DNA from: Hydnum rufescens UP504
Lineage: Eukaryota > Basidiomycota > Agaricomycetes > Cantharellales > Hydnaceae
DNA length: 64,000 bases
Direction of reading: 5' to 3'
Assembly (NCBI GenBank): GCA_014904985.1
Contig: MU128940.1
Location: 1-64,000, forward strand
Part shown: positions 11,901 through 23,500 of the stretch, one piece after another
Layout of the letters: every line of letters begins with the position of its first letter
Numbering within the stretch: position 1 is the stretch's first letter
The notes under the pieces: model-generated
What the model saw: the letters and a program-made list of their open reading frames with translations, nothing else
Told to the model about the DNA's origin: nothing
Databases searched by the model: none
Program-made: the position numbers and the translations under genes

Positions 11901-12940
11901 TTCATCTTTTGGTGGCATTCACAATATAGCATGTAAGTCTGGATGTCTTAGAATTCAATGGATTGTCCCTTACTGATTCATCTTTTGGTGGCATTCACAA
12001 CATAGGATGTAAGTCTGGATGTCTTAAAATTGAATGGATTGTCCCTTGCTGATTCATCTTTTGGTGGCATTTACAACATAGCATGTAAGTCTAATGTCTT
12101 AGAATTCAATGGATTGTCCCTTGCTGATTCATTTTTTGGTGGCATTCACAACATAGGTTGTAAGTCTGGATGTCTTATAATTCAATGGATTGTCCCTTGC
12201 TGGGTCATTTTTTGGTGCCATTCACAATATAGGTTGTAAGTTGAAATCCCCCACAACTTTGATCCACCATCTTCACTGGTCCATCTTTTGATGGCATTGA
12301 CAATATAGGAAGTAAGTCCTGATGTCTTGGACTGTAATATGTCATACCTTGCTCATTACTCTTGTGGTGGCATTGACAATTCAGTCTGTGGTTCCAAATG
12401 TCTTTGACTTCCATAATACATCATTGTTTGCTGATGTGCCTCTTGGTGGTTTTGTCCCCATAGATGGTTAGTGCACACCTCCCACCACTTTATTATTTCT
12501 CTCCCTGATCTCTTCCTTGGTGGCATCTACTACCCCATAGGATGTAAGTCTGCATCTCTTACTCCTCATTGTATGGTCCCTGGCTTGTACACACTTTGCT
12601 GCCATTTGGAATGTAGCTTGTGAGTCCCTAGATCTATCCAATGGAATCACATTCTATTTTGCAACTGCCCTCTTCACAATTGTATTTTCCACAGGATGAT
12701 GTAAGTTCATCTAATGTGCCAAAGTCAAATGATTCTGTACAATTGCAATCTCATTCATTGCTTGCCTTAATTCTGTCTGGTAAATATTGTCATTGTACAC
12801 TTCAATCCTTACCCCTATCTCATCTAGGTTTCATTAGGTGCTCAAACCTGCAGGGGATCAAGGCCAGTGTGCCCCTCCTCAAAGTGTTGGTCAGTTTAGT
12901 TTCTCATTCATTTCCCAGCTTCAGGAAATCTAAGCATTAA
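8974..12940 (+). CDS. Putative gene made of single-codon microexons
   Basis: A first exon (8974-9048, ATG to a GTGAGT donor, 25 codons) is followed by 48 intron-like units, each GT...AG, separated by 47 spacers of exactly 3 nt. The last unit ends at 12694. The terminal frame 12695-12940 is open to a TAA, with an optional 48-nt intron at 12780-12827. Every junction is phase 0, and none of the 47 one-codon exons is a stop. The implied product is about 136-153 residues, rich in Asp/Glu in the microexon part. I recognise no domain. The GFRILM of exon 1 resembles the strand before the P-loop of the neighbouring GTPase. It may instead be a satellite that never makes protein; RNA is required to decide. 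Confidence 0.4.
9049..12700 (+). repeat. Tandem array of 48 intron-like units (about 76-bp period)
   Basis: Units run donor GTRAGT/GTATGT, a variable middle, a CTGAT branch-like motif about 29 nt before the end, then GGCATTSACAAYRTAG, then 3 nt and the next donor. Intron-like lengths are 62-80 nt (first 107), with 20 of 48 exactly 73 nt. All 48 start GT and end AG; 44 end TAG or CAG. Exceptions are units ending at 10290, 10964, 11333 and 11474 (AAG/GAG). Units 11706-12232 are nearly identical, while others have diverged heavily outside the splice-like motifs. Almost no CpG occurs. Confidence 0.93.
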
Positions 12941-15060
12941 TTCTAGCATCACCTGTCTATCCCATCCAAGCCCAACATTCAATATCTGGTGTTTCTTTGT
13001 TGTTGGTGTTGAGATTGATTCTAAGTGCACAGGAGATTGCTTATCTTGGCTTGTTAAACTAGTGGTCATCCTTTGGATTTGGGGTGGGAGGGGTGCAGAT
13101 CCACCTAATGCACATGACACAGAGCATACTGCTAGCTCTATCCAGGCCCAACTCAGGGATGGTGGAGATTTGCAAGGACATGGTGTATCCAATATTGCAA
13201 GCAGACTTGCAGGGATCATTGATGAGTATACAGCATTATAGGCATCATGTGTGTACATGTATCAAAGTGATGTCCTCCCATGACATTGGGATCAATCCTT
13301 ATCTCTGTCAGGCTTTTTCCCTCAAGTGGAGACCGGAAGCTGGAGGGATAGGTGATGGAATGTAACAACATTGCATGTAATATGTCAAAGTTGAAATATT
13401 TGAGATAGACATGAAGCCATACTGGGTGTTATGACAAATCTGTGGGATCCAAGCAACAGTGCAATTTACCCACCCACTTGGTTTAAATGTTGGCAGCTTA
13501 CTCTATATTGAGGTGGAACCAGAAACCTGATAGGATGAATGAGGATATTTTGGTGATAGTGTGGCTGAGCACATTTGTTAGATGAAGGCACCAGGGTAAT
13601 TATTTATAAGGAATTACCAATCTCTGTGTCAGCACAGCACTGCCATTGAGGCCACAAACAAAACTAGAGGTCAGCTTAATATGTCAGCCAGGATGGGTCT
13701 GCAGTGCTGGCACAAGCTGACCACATCTTCCAACAGGTTATGTGCCCATCCACTTCCTAAAAGCCATACAATTGCACCTCAGTCAACCACTTATCTCAAA
13801 AGGAGTCATTTTGCTGGTGTAATGAGGCCTAATTTTCTGTGATGTCAATTGACAATTGTCAAATTGATCTTATGGGAAATTTTACTTCAGCCAATGTCAA
13901 TATTACATGGAGCTATTCCTGCAATGGGGGTATTGGGAAGGGGACCAGAAACCCAGGGAATACCCCTCACTGGGTCAGCAGGCTGTATGGCTTTATTCAC
14001 AGGAATCACAATTATTTAGAATTACTGGTTCAGTATTCCAATAGATATATACATTATTGTCAACAAATTCTTACTATGCATGTTGGGTATTACACAGGGT
14101 TTCAAAACCCAGAGGTTCTGACCCTGTGGGGAAAATCCCCCTTGGCAGGAGTGGGATTTGCCCCTGTGACCAAACCCATCACTTCCAAGGGGGGGTTATG
14201 TAATTGGAAAATTTCTATATTATATATTATTATATATTATAACACAGTTCATTGAAACACCCCCTCAAGTTACCCAGGGGATTGGTGAAAACATGGCATA
14301 GCCACCACGTTTTGACCCCATGGGGGGGAGGTCCTCAATTCCCCTGTGGGGACCTTATGAAATAGCCTATATGTGTGTGGAATACATCTATGATCTGTTG
14401 TCTCACCATGGGGTGGGGTACCATTTGAGATCAGCCAAAGTAACTGATGCATGGTTGAGTGGGAGGTGAGGTGAATATGAGGAACAGCAAGGCCAGAAAT
14501 TGTCTGATCATCTTGAATGTAGGCTCATTGAAAAGCAGACACTTAGGTGCATATATTTCACCCACACCAAGCCTAAACAACAGAGTTGTGCCCCCAGGAG
14601 GAGAAGGTGAACACCAAGGGAGAATATTGAGGATAGTGCTATGGAAAGTGGTCAGATCACCCCATAAATGTGATAGATGGACTGGGGTGACTGAGATAAG
14701 TCCAACCAGCCAAATAATTCCTAAAATGGCCAAGATTTGGCCCTTCCAGGACCTCTTGAGTCACAGATGAAGTGAATATGGGGAGCAGTGAGGTCCTGGA
14801 TTGTCTTGAAGCATGGTTATTGGCCAGCTGAGATTTGGGCACACAGAAATGTGCCCAAAATCAGCCTAAGCAACAAAGCCTTTCCACCACCAGGAACAGT
14901 CAATGTATCACTTCAAGTGGGGTGACCATCAAAAAAAAAGTGACTCAACACTGGCAGTATCCAGAATTAACAAAGCACCCAGGTCCTGGCTAGCCCCAAC
15001 CAAAAATCCCTATAAACCCTTGGAATATAGCTGGATACCAGTATGTTTGCTGAAGATAGG
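12941..15060. other. Repeat-like sequence, no intact gene
   Basis: About 13092-13242 (+) has an open stretch with protein-like composition ending in RLAGIIDEYTAL, possibly another exon of the microexon locus. The 138-residue frame at 13839-14255 shows no domain. At about 14250-14270 the minus strand has CTTGAGGGGGTGTTTCA, like the purine tract plus LTR start of a copia element facing left, next to an AT-rich run (14217-14245). Nothing else is recognised. Confidence 0.4.
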
Positions 15061-15235
15061 TTACAAAACTACAAAACCTGAGTTCAAACCTGAACCTGGC
15101 CTGTGGTCAGGTTTATGGTTTCCAAAGTCAGGTTCAGGTCAGGTTTTGCCCCATTTGGGGAAAAACCTGAACCTAACCTGAAGAGAACCTATGTTAGGTT
15201 AGGTTCAGGTTAGGTTCAGGTTTGATGATGTAATC
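15061..15235. repeat. Degenerate AGGTTCAGGTT-type simple repeat
   Basis: Interspersed direct and inverted copies of AGGTTCAGGTT/AACCTGAACCT. The same kind of sequence recurs at about 48205-48375 and 48810-48980. The function is unknown; the many inverted copies could fold. Confidence 0.8.
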
Positions 15236-15367
15236 AAATTAGAGTGCATATCCATGCCAAGGAGACATATGCCACACTATAGGTCTACTGAGAGTTGGTA
15301 TCTAAATTGGAGGAAAGTGGAGGAATCTGTAGGAATCAAAGGAGTGAGAGAACTAAGAGGACAGAAG

Positions 15368-15874
15368 TGTAACAAAGTGGAGTTGACAGGGGAGGGAGTA
15401 GGAATAGGGAGAAGAGGAGAAGGGGTAATCACACCACCCTTAGCACTGGCTTCAGGTGTGGGAGCTGCAAACAGGGCTAAGCACTGGCTTTGCCCTGGAC
15501 ACAGGAGAAAAGGTTGTGAGGGAGTGGGAGTCATGATGAAGGACATAAAGTAGTGACTGGCCAAGTGGCACAGTCACTAACTGAGGAGAGAGTGGGGGGT
15601 CAGTGAGAGGGAAGGACTGTCCTACTCACTGTCCTAAGAGTTGTCTGGGAGCCCAACCACCAGGAAGTCCAGGCAGAAGACTGGGGCTAGCTATTAATGG
15701 CTGCTAGGGGCCAACAGGATAACCGGATAGACAAAGCAAAGGCTGGGGCAGGGGGGTTCATGGTTCTCACAAGGCATAGAGGTCTGGGCAAAGGTTAACT
15801 TAATTCATCTCAGCATCTGCCATATGTACATGACTTTTGAGTCTGAACTCCCTTATGTAATACACTATATTACA
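15368..15874 (+). mobile_element. Solo LTR, family A copy 1
   Basis: It starts TGTAAC and ends TATATTACA, flanked by the 5-bp duplication AGAAG (15363-15367 and 15875-15879). It shares internal blocks (GCACTGGCTT..., the CATGATGAAGGACATAAAG region, TACATGACTTTTGAGTC) with the solo LTRs at 33477-34055 and 50547-51054. About 40 bp near its start are missing relative to those copies. No internal retrotransposon sequence remains, consistent with LTR-LTR recombination. Confidence 0.9.
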
Positions 15875-16059
15875 AGAAGTAAGGGGGGTGTTCAGTACAA
15901 GAAGGATGAAGGTGGTGAGGGAGGGAGAAAAGGGTGGGGTAGCATATGGAGCAGTGTAAGAGGAAATAGGAAAGGCATAGACCAATAACTAGTTGTAATA
16001 AAAGGGAAGAAAGGGCATATATGGGTATAGAAGAGAATGGAAGAGTGGAGAGGATATAG

Positions 16060-16480
16060 AGAAGTTATGGATTGACAGTGTGGAGAGGGAAGATGTGCAT
16101 GTTGCAGATGTAGTGAAGAGTGAGTGGTACAACCCATGGGTCTGAGAGGAGGGTGGACATGTTGGTAGTGGAGAGGTGGTGATTGATGCAGAGGATATTG
16201 CACCTTAGCTGAGTACACTTGCATGCAAAGTGTGTGCAGAATACCAGGAAGTGCTCAGGGGTTTCTCAAGCCTTGCATTGGGGGCACAGGGGTGAGTCTG
16301 CATGGCTGAAGTGTTCCAGATAGTCTCATAGTGCCACATGCCCAGTGCATAGTTGAGTGATAATACTGCAACCTCTCTGTGGAAGGGAAGCTAACATGCA
16401 GAATGTGGCCTTGCTTGAGAGAGTTCCCTGATATAGAAGAAGGGTTGGGAGCTCTGATGACTGTCAAATCAAAATATGGT
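16060..16480 (-). pseudogene. LINE 3' fragment: zinc-finger tail of an RT/RNase H protein
   Basis: The minus-strand reading contains CPQCKA, then ETPEHFLVFCTHFA, the cysteine-histidine motif that ends many fungal non-LTR retrotransposon polyproteins. One TGA lies between the CxxC and EHFL blocks, so it is dead. Upstream on the same strand lies TVIRAPNPSSI, which also occurs at about 45850-45875. RT and RNase H domains are absent here but present in the related fragment at 32.1-34.8 kb. Confidence 0.75.
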
Positions 16481-17480
16481 TCAGCCAGTGTGTAGATGGG
16501 AGACTGTATTTCTGTTGTTATTCATTGGGTTGGTTTGCTTCAATGGTTGATCACACTCTGCAAGATGTGTATGGTTTTCAATGGAGAATAGGATGGGATA
16601 TGGACTAGCTGTAGTCAATGATATATTGTCTGGGATGCTTGTGGAAATGCTTATATGTAGAGGATGCTTGTAGAAAGGCTTATACATGGTTTGTGTTGTG
16701 TTGGTTCATTTACTGATATTTGTGTATTCTTGTTTATGTTCTCCTGGTCAAAATGCAGATATCTGTGGGTTACAGACTGGTCAGTGCTTGGTTAGTCTTG
16801 TTAGTATCTTTCTTCCTTCTTTCTTCAAAACCTGATTCATATTTCATTATGCTTACTTTTCCTTGGATGTCCAGCAACTCTAACCTTAGGTCCTGCAACT
16901 ATCCTTGGCTTTAGTGATTTGTGTAGAGGGGCTCCAGTGGCTTTGTCTCAACAACCTTGAAGATGACTTAGCTCCAGATGGCTTATAGATAGACTGTTCT
17001 TTAGAGGCAAGCAGAAAAGTTGACAGTGGTTGACAGTGATGATTTCCAGAGAGGAGATGATGGGGGGATACAAGAAATCTACCAGCTTTTATACCTTTCT
17101 GAAGGTGGCTGTGTTTAAAGAAAATGACACCCTTACAGGTGAGTCATATGTGAGTCATGGATGAGAACAAAAGAAAAATAACAAAATGATGTCATAATGT
17201 GGTCATAGCTGAGTCATCCACAAAGTGTGATGTCATAGTGATGTCATTCATAAAGAGAACAAAAGAAATCATAGAGGGGGTGATGTCACCAATTTGCTGA
17301 GCATGTGGAAATGCTTGGAGCATGAGGTCACTGACCATGTGGAGCATTCTGGGAGGTGAAATGAAAGGATATCTCTGGGTTTTGGAGATTAATTTGAGCA
17401 TAGTCCAATGGTTAAGGTGTTTTGTTGCTGGTTGATAATGGGAACAAGTGCATGGGATGGGATTCAATGCAGAAACAGCA
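16481..17480. repeat. Dispersed repeat S, copy 1
   Basis: This stretch is an inverted copy of about 44.74-45.85 kb. The match includes the TGACATCA/TGATGTCA-rich block (about 17150-17340 here), the block about 16700-16920 (matching about 45330-45490 reversed), and the LINE-derived TVIRAPN edge. A tRNA-like pair of motifs lies at 17402-17417 (AGTCCAATGGTTAAGG) and 17459-17470 (GGGATTCAATGC), reminiscent of pol III A and B boxes. In the other copy, on the opposite strand, a TATA-like GGTATATAAG follows the TGACATCA block, so it could be an LTR-like or chimeric element. Confidence 0.7.
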
Positions 17481-18358
17481 GTTTGCATCCATTGTTGGAG
17501 GGATAAAATCCCACTACGTACATACCTCATCCGGGCCCAACTACCTCCTCAAATGAATCCATATCTCTGTATTTCTCTCATATCCACACTTGTTATTCCT
17601 CTAGCCATCAAATAGCATGGATTCACATCCCAGGATCTGTGGTCCTTTTTACTTTTCCTCCACTCTATATATGAGACAATTATTTGTCTGTCCTTGGCAC
17701 TTCAACAGGCCATCCAAATTGTACTTATTTCCAAGCCAGTTCAACCAGGCTATAGCAATTCAACTTGCTTACCTTCGTCCATCTATTGTATCACCATCAG
17801 CATATACAATTGCCTCAAGCGCGGTATTTGACCTTGGATTACATAACATGACTCCCACTTTGACTCGCAGACTTGTCACATGTTGAATGGGGGCTATTCC
17901 AATACTCTCAAGGAGTATTTCGTGAATATCTCCACCAATTTTGATCGGATCAACTCTGAAAGACAGCGCAAAGAAAGCTACGATCAATACCTGTCTAACG
18001 GTACCACACACGCATTTATCGGATGCGAACTGCATCCTACAGGTCAATTTTACCTCATGCTCCACACTATTCTTCAGTATTTCGCGAATAACTCCATCAG
18101 TTTTGATCCAATTCGTTCGAAATAACCACCCCTGGAAAGAAGCTGAAAATCCGCATCGAACAGTACCAAGGGAAAAACGAGCGGATAAGAACTCGGCGTT
18201 CTGTAATTTAGTCTCCCCATGGCTCATTTCACTTTTACCTCCGCTTTTCTGATTTCTAAAGGTAATTATGGTTCCGGCACCCTATGTCCGATGGAGGGTA
18301 CATCTAGGGCGACCAGTTCCACCTTTCCTCAAGGGATTTTGTTCAGTAGGAGAGGAGG
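17481..18358. repeat. Flank with R-type body repeats (17885-18235)
   Basis: Two about 150-bp units sharing TTTTGATC, AAAGCTACGATC and ACGGTACCA blocks match the R repeat at 44.3-44.72 kb and, reversed, 31.54-32.11 kb. These copies keep more CpG than other repeats here. The AATAC at 18359-18363 is the left target duplication of the gypsy element. No gene is seen. Confidence 0.6.
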
Positions 18359-18363
18359 AATAC

Positions 18364-18819
18364 TGTTAAGGGTTGTACTTGAGGTGAAAGATACGATGAC
18401 GTAATCGAGATGGATACAAGGAAATGCCCTTAAGGCAATTGATGAGGGAGTCGCGAAGTGGGGATTACGTAAGTCACAAAAGATGAGTACGTATGAGGAA
18501 GACCGGCTTCTTGAGACTTAATAGGCGAAGGTTTTAAGATGAGAGTTGCGAATGATAACTGAGATCGCGAGAGTGGAATTCAATCGGTTGACAATATATT
18601 CTTGATCTTCTAAAGAGTGAGTGTACATCAAGTAACTACTTATACTATTAGAGATCAAAAGGGTTTTATGGATAAAGGGGTGTTGAATAAAGGAAGGATG
18701 TATATAATAGGAATTGCTGAAAGAGGAAGGCACAATGGCGGCAAGGGTGAAGGTCACGTGATGGCATGATTGGCTTGGTTATTCGTACGTAAGCGAGGTT
18801 ACGAGTATGACTCATAACA
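18364..18819 (-). repeat. 3' LTR of the gypsy element
   Basis: 456 bp with inverted TGTTA.../...TAACA ends, nearly identical to 30634-31089. Preceded on the minus strand by a G-rich purine tract at about 18823-18835. Confidence 0.95.
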
Positions 18820-18970
18820 GTACCCCCCCTTTGAGCACAAAGCCCTCAAAGCGTGTAACCCAAGTTTTACGAGATGGGTGTTTTTTGGTGGTTTCGGCGG
18901 TTGCTGTGGTGGTTACTATAAAGGGCGGGTTTGTCGCGTTCATTTCTGATTCCGTACCATCATCATCGAT

Positions 18971-20066
18971 ATGGCCGATGAAGCTATTCTCTCTTTGATT
19001 AAGACGAAGGCGGCGATGGAAATCCTCCAGACCGAGGAGGTGGTTGCGGCCACAAAGGTCGAGTTGGTGAAGTGGGAGGTAAGTGATGAAACTTTTTCTG
19101 TTTTCTGTGAGTTGCGTTGATTTTTTGTAAAGCAGCAGGTGCATCTGCAAGGTCAGATGCCCGAGGTGTCACTTCTCGTGCTGGAGATGGGTTTGGCCCT
19201 TGCGGCTTGGCATCTGCGTGTCAAGCAGATTGAGAACGATGTGGGTGTTTGTCGTGCCCAGGAAGAGGCGGCGGTGCGCGCTTTAGAGGAGGCATGTCGT
19301 CTCGACACTGAGGCGCGGTGCGAGGCTGAGGATGCTGCTCGGCGTGCAGCCATGGCGGAGGTGCCGAGGGGTGCGTCGAAAGATGCGCCTATCGTGTTGG
19401 GTGAGGATGAGGGATCATCAATGGTGAGTGCGATTTTTGAAGTCTCAATGTCGCTGACTTGGTGTTTTTTAGTGCGATTGGTGCTCATCTGTGCACGCTC
19501 GATGGGTGGCTGGTGGTAAGAAGGGGGAGGAACCTTTGTGCGTGTCCGGTCCTCATTTTCGCTGCCAGGCATGCGCGAAGCGGAACAAGAAGTGTTCCCT
19601 GGTGCCGGTGGGTCATCGGCACTTGAAGCGGGTTGCTGAGGGCGGCGAGGAGCCTTCGCAGGCTTCCAGGCGATGATGCGTTGCGTCGCCTGAGTCGAAG
19701 GGTTCGCCTTCTCCCGCAGAGGGGGTTGAGGAGGAAGTGCCTGGGGCTGCGCCTGAGCTCTCCGCAGGCGACTTGCTTCTGCGGGTCGAGAGTCTCTTGA
19801 AGTGCACCGAGGAGACGTGGGCCGACGACCCAACGCCCGAGTTGGCGCAATGCACGGTGCTCACGCGATGGGCCACTGCAGAGGCGTCCGCGGCCATGGA
19901 GCTGGAGGAGGTGAGGGTGCGGGAGTTGGAGTGGGGGTTGGCTGTCGCGAAGTCGCGGGCGAGTGTCGCACGCGGTGTGCGACAGTGATGGGGGGATGTC
20001 GCGGCTTATGCCGAGGCGGGGCGGGAGATCGTGAGGGAGCAGCGTGAGTTGGGGAACGACGAGTAA
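18971..20066 (+). CDS. Antisense spliced gene inside the gypsy element, cysteine-rich
   Basis: It lies between the end of pol and the 3' LTR, on the strand opposite to gag-pol. Exons 18971-19078, 19136-19423 and 19473-20066 share one frame, giving about 329 codons. The ATG at 18971 opens MADEAILSLIKTK. Exon 2 is helical and acidic/Ala-rich. Exon 3 begins CDWCSSVHARW and continues to FRCQACAKRNKKCSLV, a CxxC plus CxxCxxxxxxC pattern suggesting metal binding. Two in-frame TGAs (after QASRR and after GVRQ) sit where CGA is the likely ancestor, so this copy is inactivated. Antisense ORFs of this kind are, to my recollection, seen in some basidiomycete gypsy elements; the function is unknown. Confidence 0.65.
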
Positions 20067-20111
20067 AAAATTAAAATTTTCATTTGTTTTCTGACCATCT
20101 GAGGGGAGTAA

Positions 20112-20550
20112 ACTGGAGTTTTAACGGTTAAGAAGAAAAGGAAAAGGAAAAGGAAAAGGAAACGGAAAAGGGCACGGAAAGGATGAGAGTAAGAATTAAG
20201 AGGAGGAAGTCAAGAACGTCGGGGCGATCGAGACGTGTGGGAGAGATATGGTGAGAGGAAGAGAGATAGAGAGATGTGGGGAGAGGAAGAGAGATAGAGA
20301 GATGTGGAGAGCGGAAGAGAGCTAGAGAGATGTGGGGAGAGGAAGAGAGATAGAGAGATGTGGAGAGCGGAAGAGAGCTAGAGAGATGTGGGGAGAGGAA
20401 GAGAGATAGAGAGATGTGGAGAGCGGAAGAGAGCTAGAGAGATGTGGGGAGAGGAAGAGAGATAGAGAGATGTGGAGAGCGGAAGAGAGCTAGAGAGATG
20501 TGGAGAGCGGAAGAGAGCTAGAGAGATGTGGAGAGCGGAAGAGAGGTATG
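20112..20550. repeat. Purine-rich repeats, including a 28-bp minisatellite
   Basis: A short AAGGAAAAGG run (20128-20168) precedes about 11 copies of a 28-bp unit (GGAGAGCGGAAGAGAG followed by CTAGAGAGATGT) at about 20240-20550. Two unit types, GGAGAGCGG and GGAGAGGAA, alternate, giving a higher-order 56-bp period. It lies in the untranslated part of the gypsy element between pol and the antisense gene. Confidence 0.9.
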
Positions 20551-20583
20551 GTCGCAAAAGCGCAGTGTTGCGATTGTCGCGAT

Positions 20584-23500
20584 TTATACTGCCAGGTCGA
20601 GTACTTCTCGTCCTGGTTTTTCGGGGTGTGTGCGATGGAAGTCCATTACTGCTTCGTGAGCATTGGCGAGTTCTGCTGCTGGGAGCCAGCTGAACTTGTC
20701 GTTGGTGTGCTCGTAGCCGGACCATCGTATGCGATAGATTAAGCCGTTACCGCGATGGCGGTGATCGGTCTTGCTGTCGACGATTTCTGCGATTTCGTAT
20801 TCGAGTTCGCCGTCAATTTCGACAGGTGGGGGAGGTGGTTGGGTGTGATTGGGGAAGGGATCGGGGTGAGTGGGTTCAAGTAGTCGCACATGGAAGACAT
20901 TGTGGATTTGATTCATGGCGCGAGGGAGGCCAAGGCAATATGCGTGTGTTGAAACTTTCTCGGTGACTGGGAAGGGACCGAGTTTCTTGTGGTCCAGTTT
21001 CTTCGATGGTCGCTTTGTTTTAATGTTGCGCGTGTCAAGCCATAGTTGATCACCGATGTTGAGGGTGGGGAAAGGAGGTTGCGATCCAGCTACTTGCTGT
21101 TCGTTTTGTTGTCGTGTGATCGCGAGTTGGTCACGAACGTACTTGTGTACGTCGCGAAGGTCGAGCGTGGCTTGGTTGGCCTCGGTTGAAGGCACTGCTT
21201 TGATATTGATCTCAAGGTTGGGGTGAAAGCCTTTGTTCGCGAAGAAGGGTGTTACGTTCGTCGCGGAGTGCTCTGCATTGTTGTATGCGAACTCTGCGAG
21301 GGGGAGAAGCAGTGCCCAGTCGTCTTGCAGGTAGTTGACGTAAATTCGTAAGTACTGCTCAAGGATTTGGTTCAGGCGCTCGGTTTGGCCATCGGTCTTG
21401 GGGTGATATGCGGTCGAGAGGTTGAGTTTGATGCCGAGTCTCTTTGCGAGCGATTTCCAGAAGTTGGAAATGAAAAGTGAGCCTCGATCTGAGATGATGT
21501 TGGCGGGTGTACCATGTTTGGATATGACCCAATTGATGACTAGGTCAGCAAGTCCTTCTGCGGGAAGTGTCGCTACCATGGGGATGAAGAGACCCATCTT
21601 CGTGAATCGGTCGACGATAATGAGGATGGAGTCGAATGAGGAGGAGGGTGGGAGTCTGGTGATGAAGTCCATCATGATCGAGTTCCAGGGTCGATCAGCA
21701 ATGGAGAGGAATTTGAGGGGGCCGTATGCGGCATGGTGCGAGGATTTCGCACAGGCGCATATGACGCAAGATCGTACATATGCCTTGACCGTTTTCGTTA
21801 GTCCTGGCCAGTAGTATTTTCGCGTAATAAGGCGGATGGTTTTGTGAATGCCTGGGTGGCCCACAAGGAGGTGGTCGTGCGAAGCGCGAAGGATGTTGAG
21901 GCGGAGGTCGCGATAGTCGGGGACGTAGACGCATCCTTTGTGTAGTAGCAATGTCGCGTCCTCTGAGAGCAAGAAGAAGGTGAGGGCGGCTGTCGAGTCG
22001 CCTTTGGTGGTCTCGATGCATTCACGCACTTGTGTTGCGATGGTGTTGTCACGAGTGCCTTCGCGAATCAGTGCAAGAGTCGTCTCGGAGTCGAGAGGGT
22101 GGTCATCGAGGGTCACTCTTAAGTATGCGCTAAGAGCTGTGTCCGAGTCGAGAGGTTTGGCGTCGTGAATGATTGTTTGAAGGTTTTGCAGGTTCGCAGT
22201 TGCATATACCTCGTTTCGTTCGGGTGGATAAACATCGGAGCATCTTGTGAGGGCGTCTGGTTTTCCTCCCAGTCATCCTGGTCGATAGATGATGATGTAG
22301 TCGAAGGAGGAGAGGTATTCCGACCATCACGCCTGTCGACGAGTGAGGAGTTTCGTGGAGGTGAAGTACTCCAAGTTTTTGTGATCCGTGATGACGGAAA
22401 CCATGTGCGCGGCTCCTTCGAGATATGCTCGCCAGGTGCCAAAGGCGTCGAAGATCGTGAGGAGTTCTTTGTCATGGATGTCGTAGTTTAGTTCCACGCT
22501 TTGCATTGATCGCGAGCGGAATGTGATGGGTCGAACTTCGTTGTTCTTGTCGATTTGTGACAAGATCGCGGTGATAGCATAGTCAGACGCATCAGTTTCT
22601 ACAATGATGCATAATTCGGGGTCGAAGTGGCGGAGGACGGGGGCTGATACGAAGGCGTTTTTGATGCTTTCAAAAGCTCGTTGGGTCTTGTCGTTCCATG
22701 CGAAGGTTTCGTCTTTTTTCGTGAGACGGATTAAGGGGTGTGTGAGGTCTGAGTAGGTCGCAATGAAGCGGCGGTAGAAGTTCACGAAGCCTAAGAATGA
22801 CTGGACTTCTTTTACCGAGGTGGGCGTGGGCCAACTTAGGATCGCGTCAAATTTCGTAGGGTCCATCTGGACGCCAGAGGGGGTGATGATGAAGCCGAGG
22901 TACTCGATAGTGTCTGTGTGGAAGGTGCACTTCGAGATCTTGGTGTGAAGGTTTCTTTCGTGGAGTCGTTGTAGTACACGGCGAATGTGTTTGCGGTGTT
23001 CTTCTCGCGAATTGGAGAAAATGAGGATGTCATCGAGATATACGATGACGAACAGATCCACCATATCCTGGAACGAGTCGTTCATGAAATACTGGAACTG
23101 CGCTGGGGAGTTGGCTGCTCCCATTGGCATTACGAGCCACTCATAGGCACCGTACCATGTATGAAATGATGTGAGCCACTCGTGTCCTTCGGCAACTCTG
23201 ATGTTGTAGTAGCCATCGCGAAGATCGATTTTCGTATAGATTGTAGCACTGTGAAGGTGATCGAGGAGGTTGTTGATGAGGGGGATGGGGTAGCGACTCT
23301 TTTTCGTGATGCGATTGAGTGCTCAATAATCAACGCAAAGGCGAAGCCCGCCACCTTTCTTTTTCGTGAAGAGGATTGGCGCGCCTGCGGGGGAGGTCGA
23401 AGGGCGTATGAATCCTTTTGCAAGGAATTCATCGATGAACTCGCATAGTGCTGCGAGTTCGCTTTCCAACATTGGGTATATGGGGCCTCGCGGTACTTCG

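Noticed and set aside
12030..12239. ORF with repeated NGLSLADSF phrases
   Set aside because: It is only a read-through of three near-identical units of the intron-like array in another frame.
9049..12700. CRISPR-like array (regular period with 3-nt spacers)
   Set aside because: Units are far longer than CRISPR repeats, are diverged, and are organised around splice-like GT...AG ends. A eukaryotic genome with U6 and introns also argues against it.
20378..20725. Leu/Ser-rich 115-residue ORF
   Set aside because: Translation of the 28-bp purine-rich minisatellite on its complementary strand.
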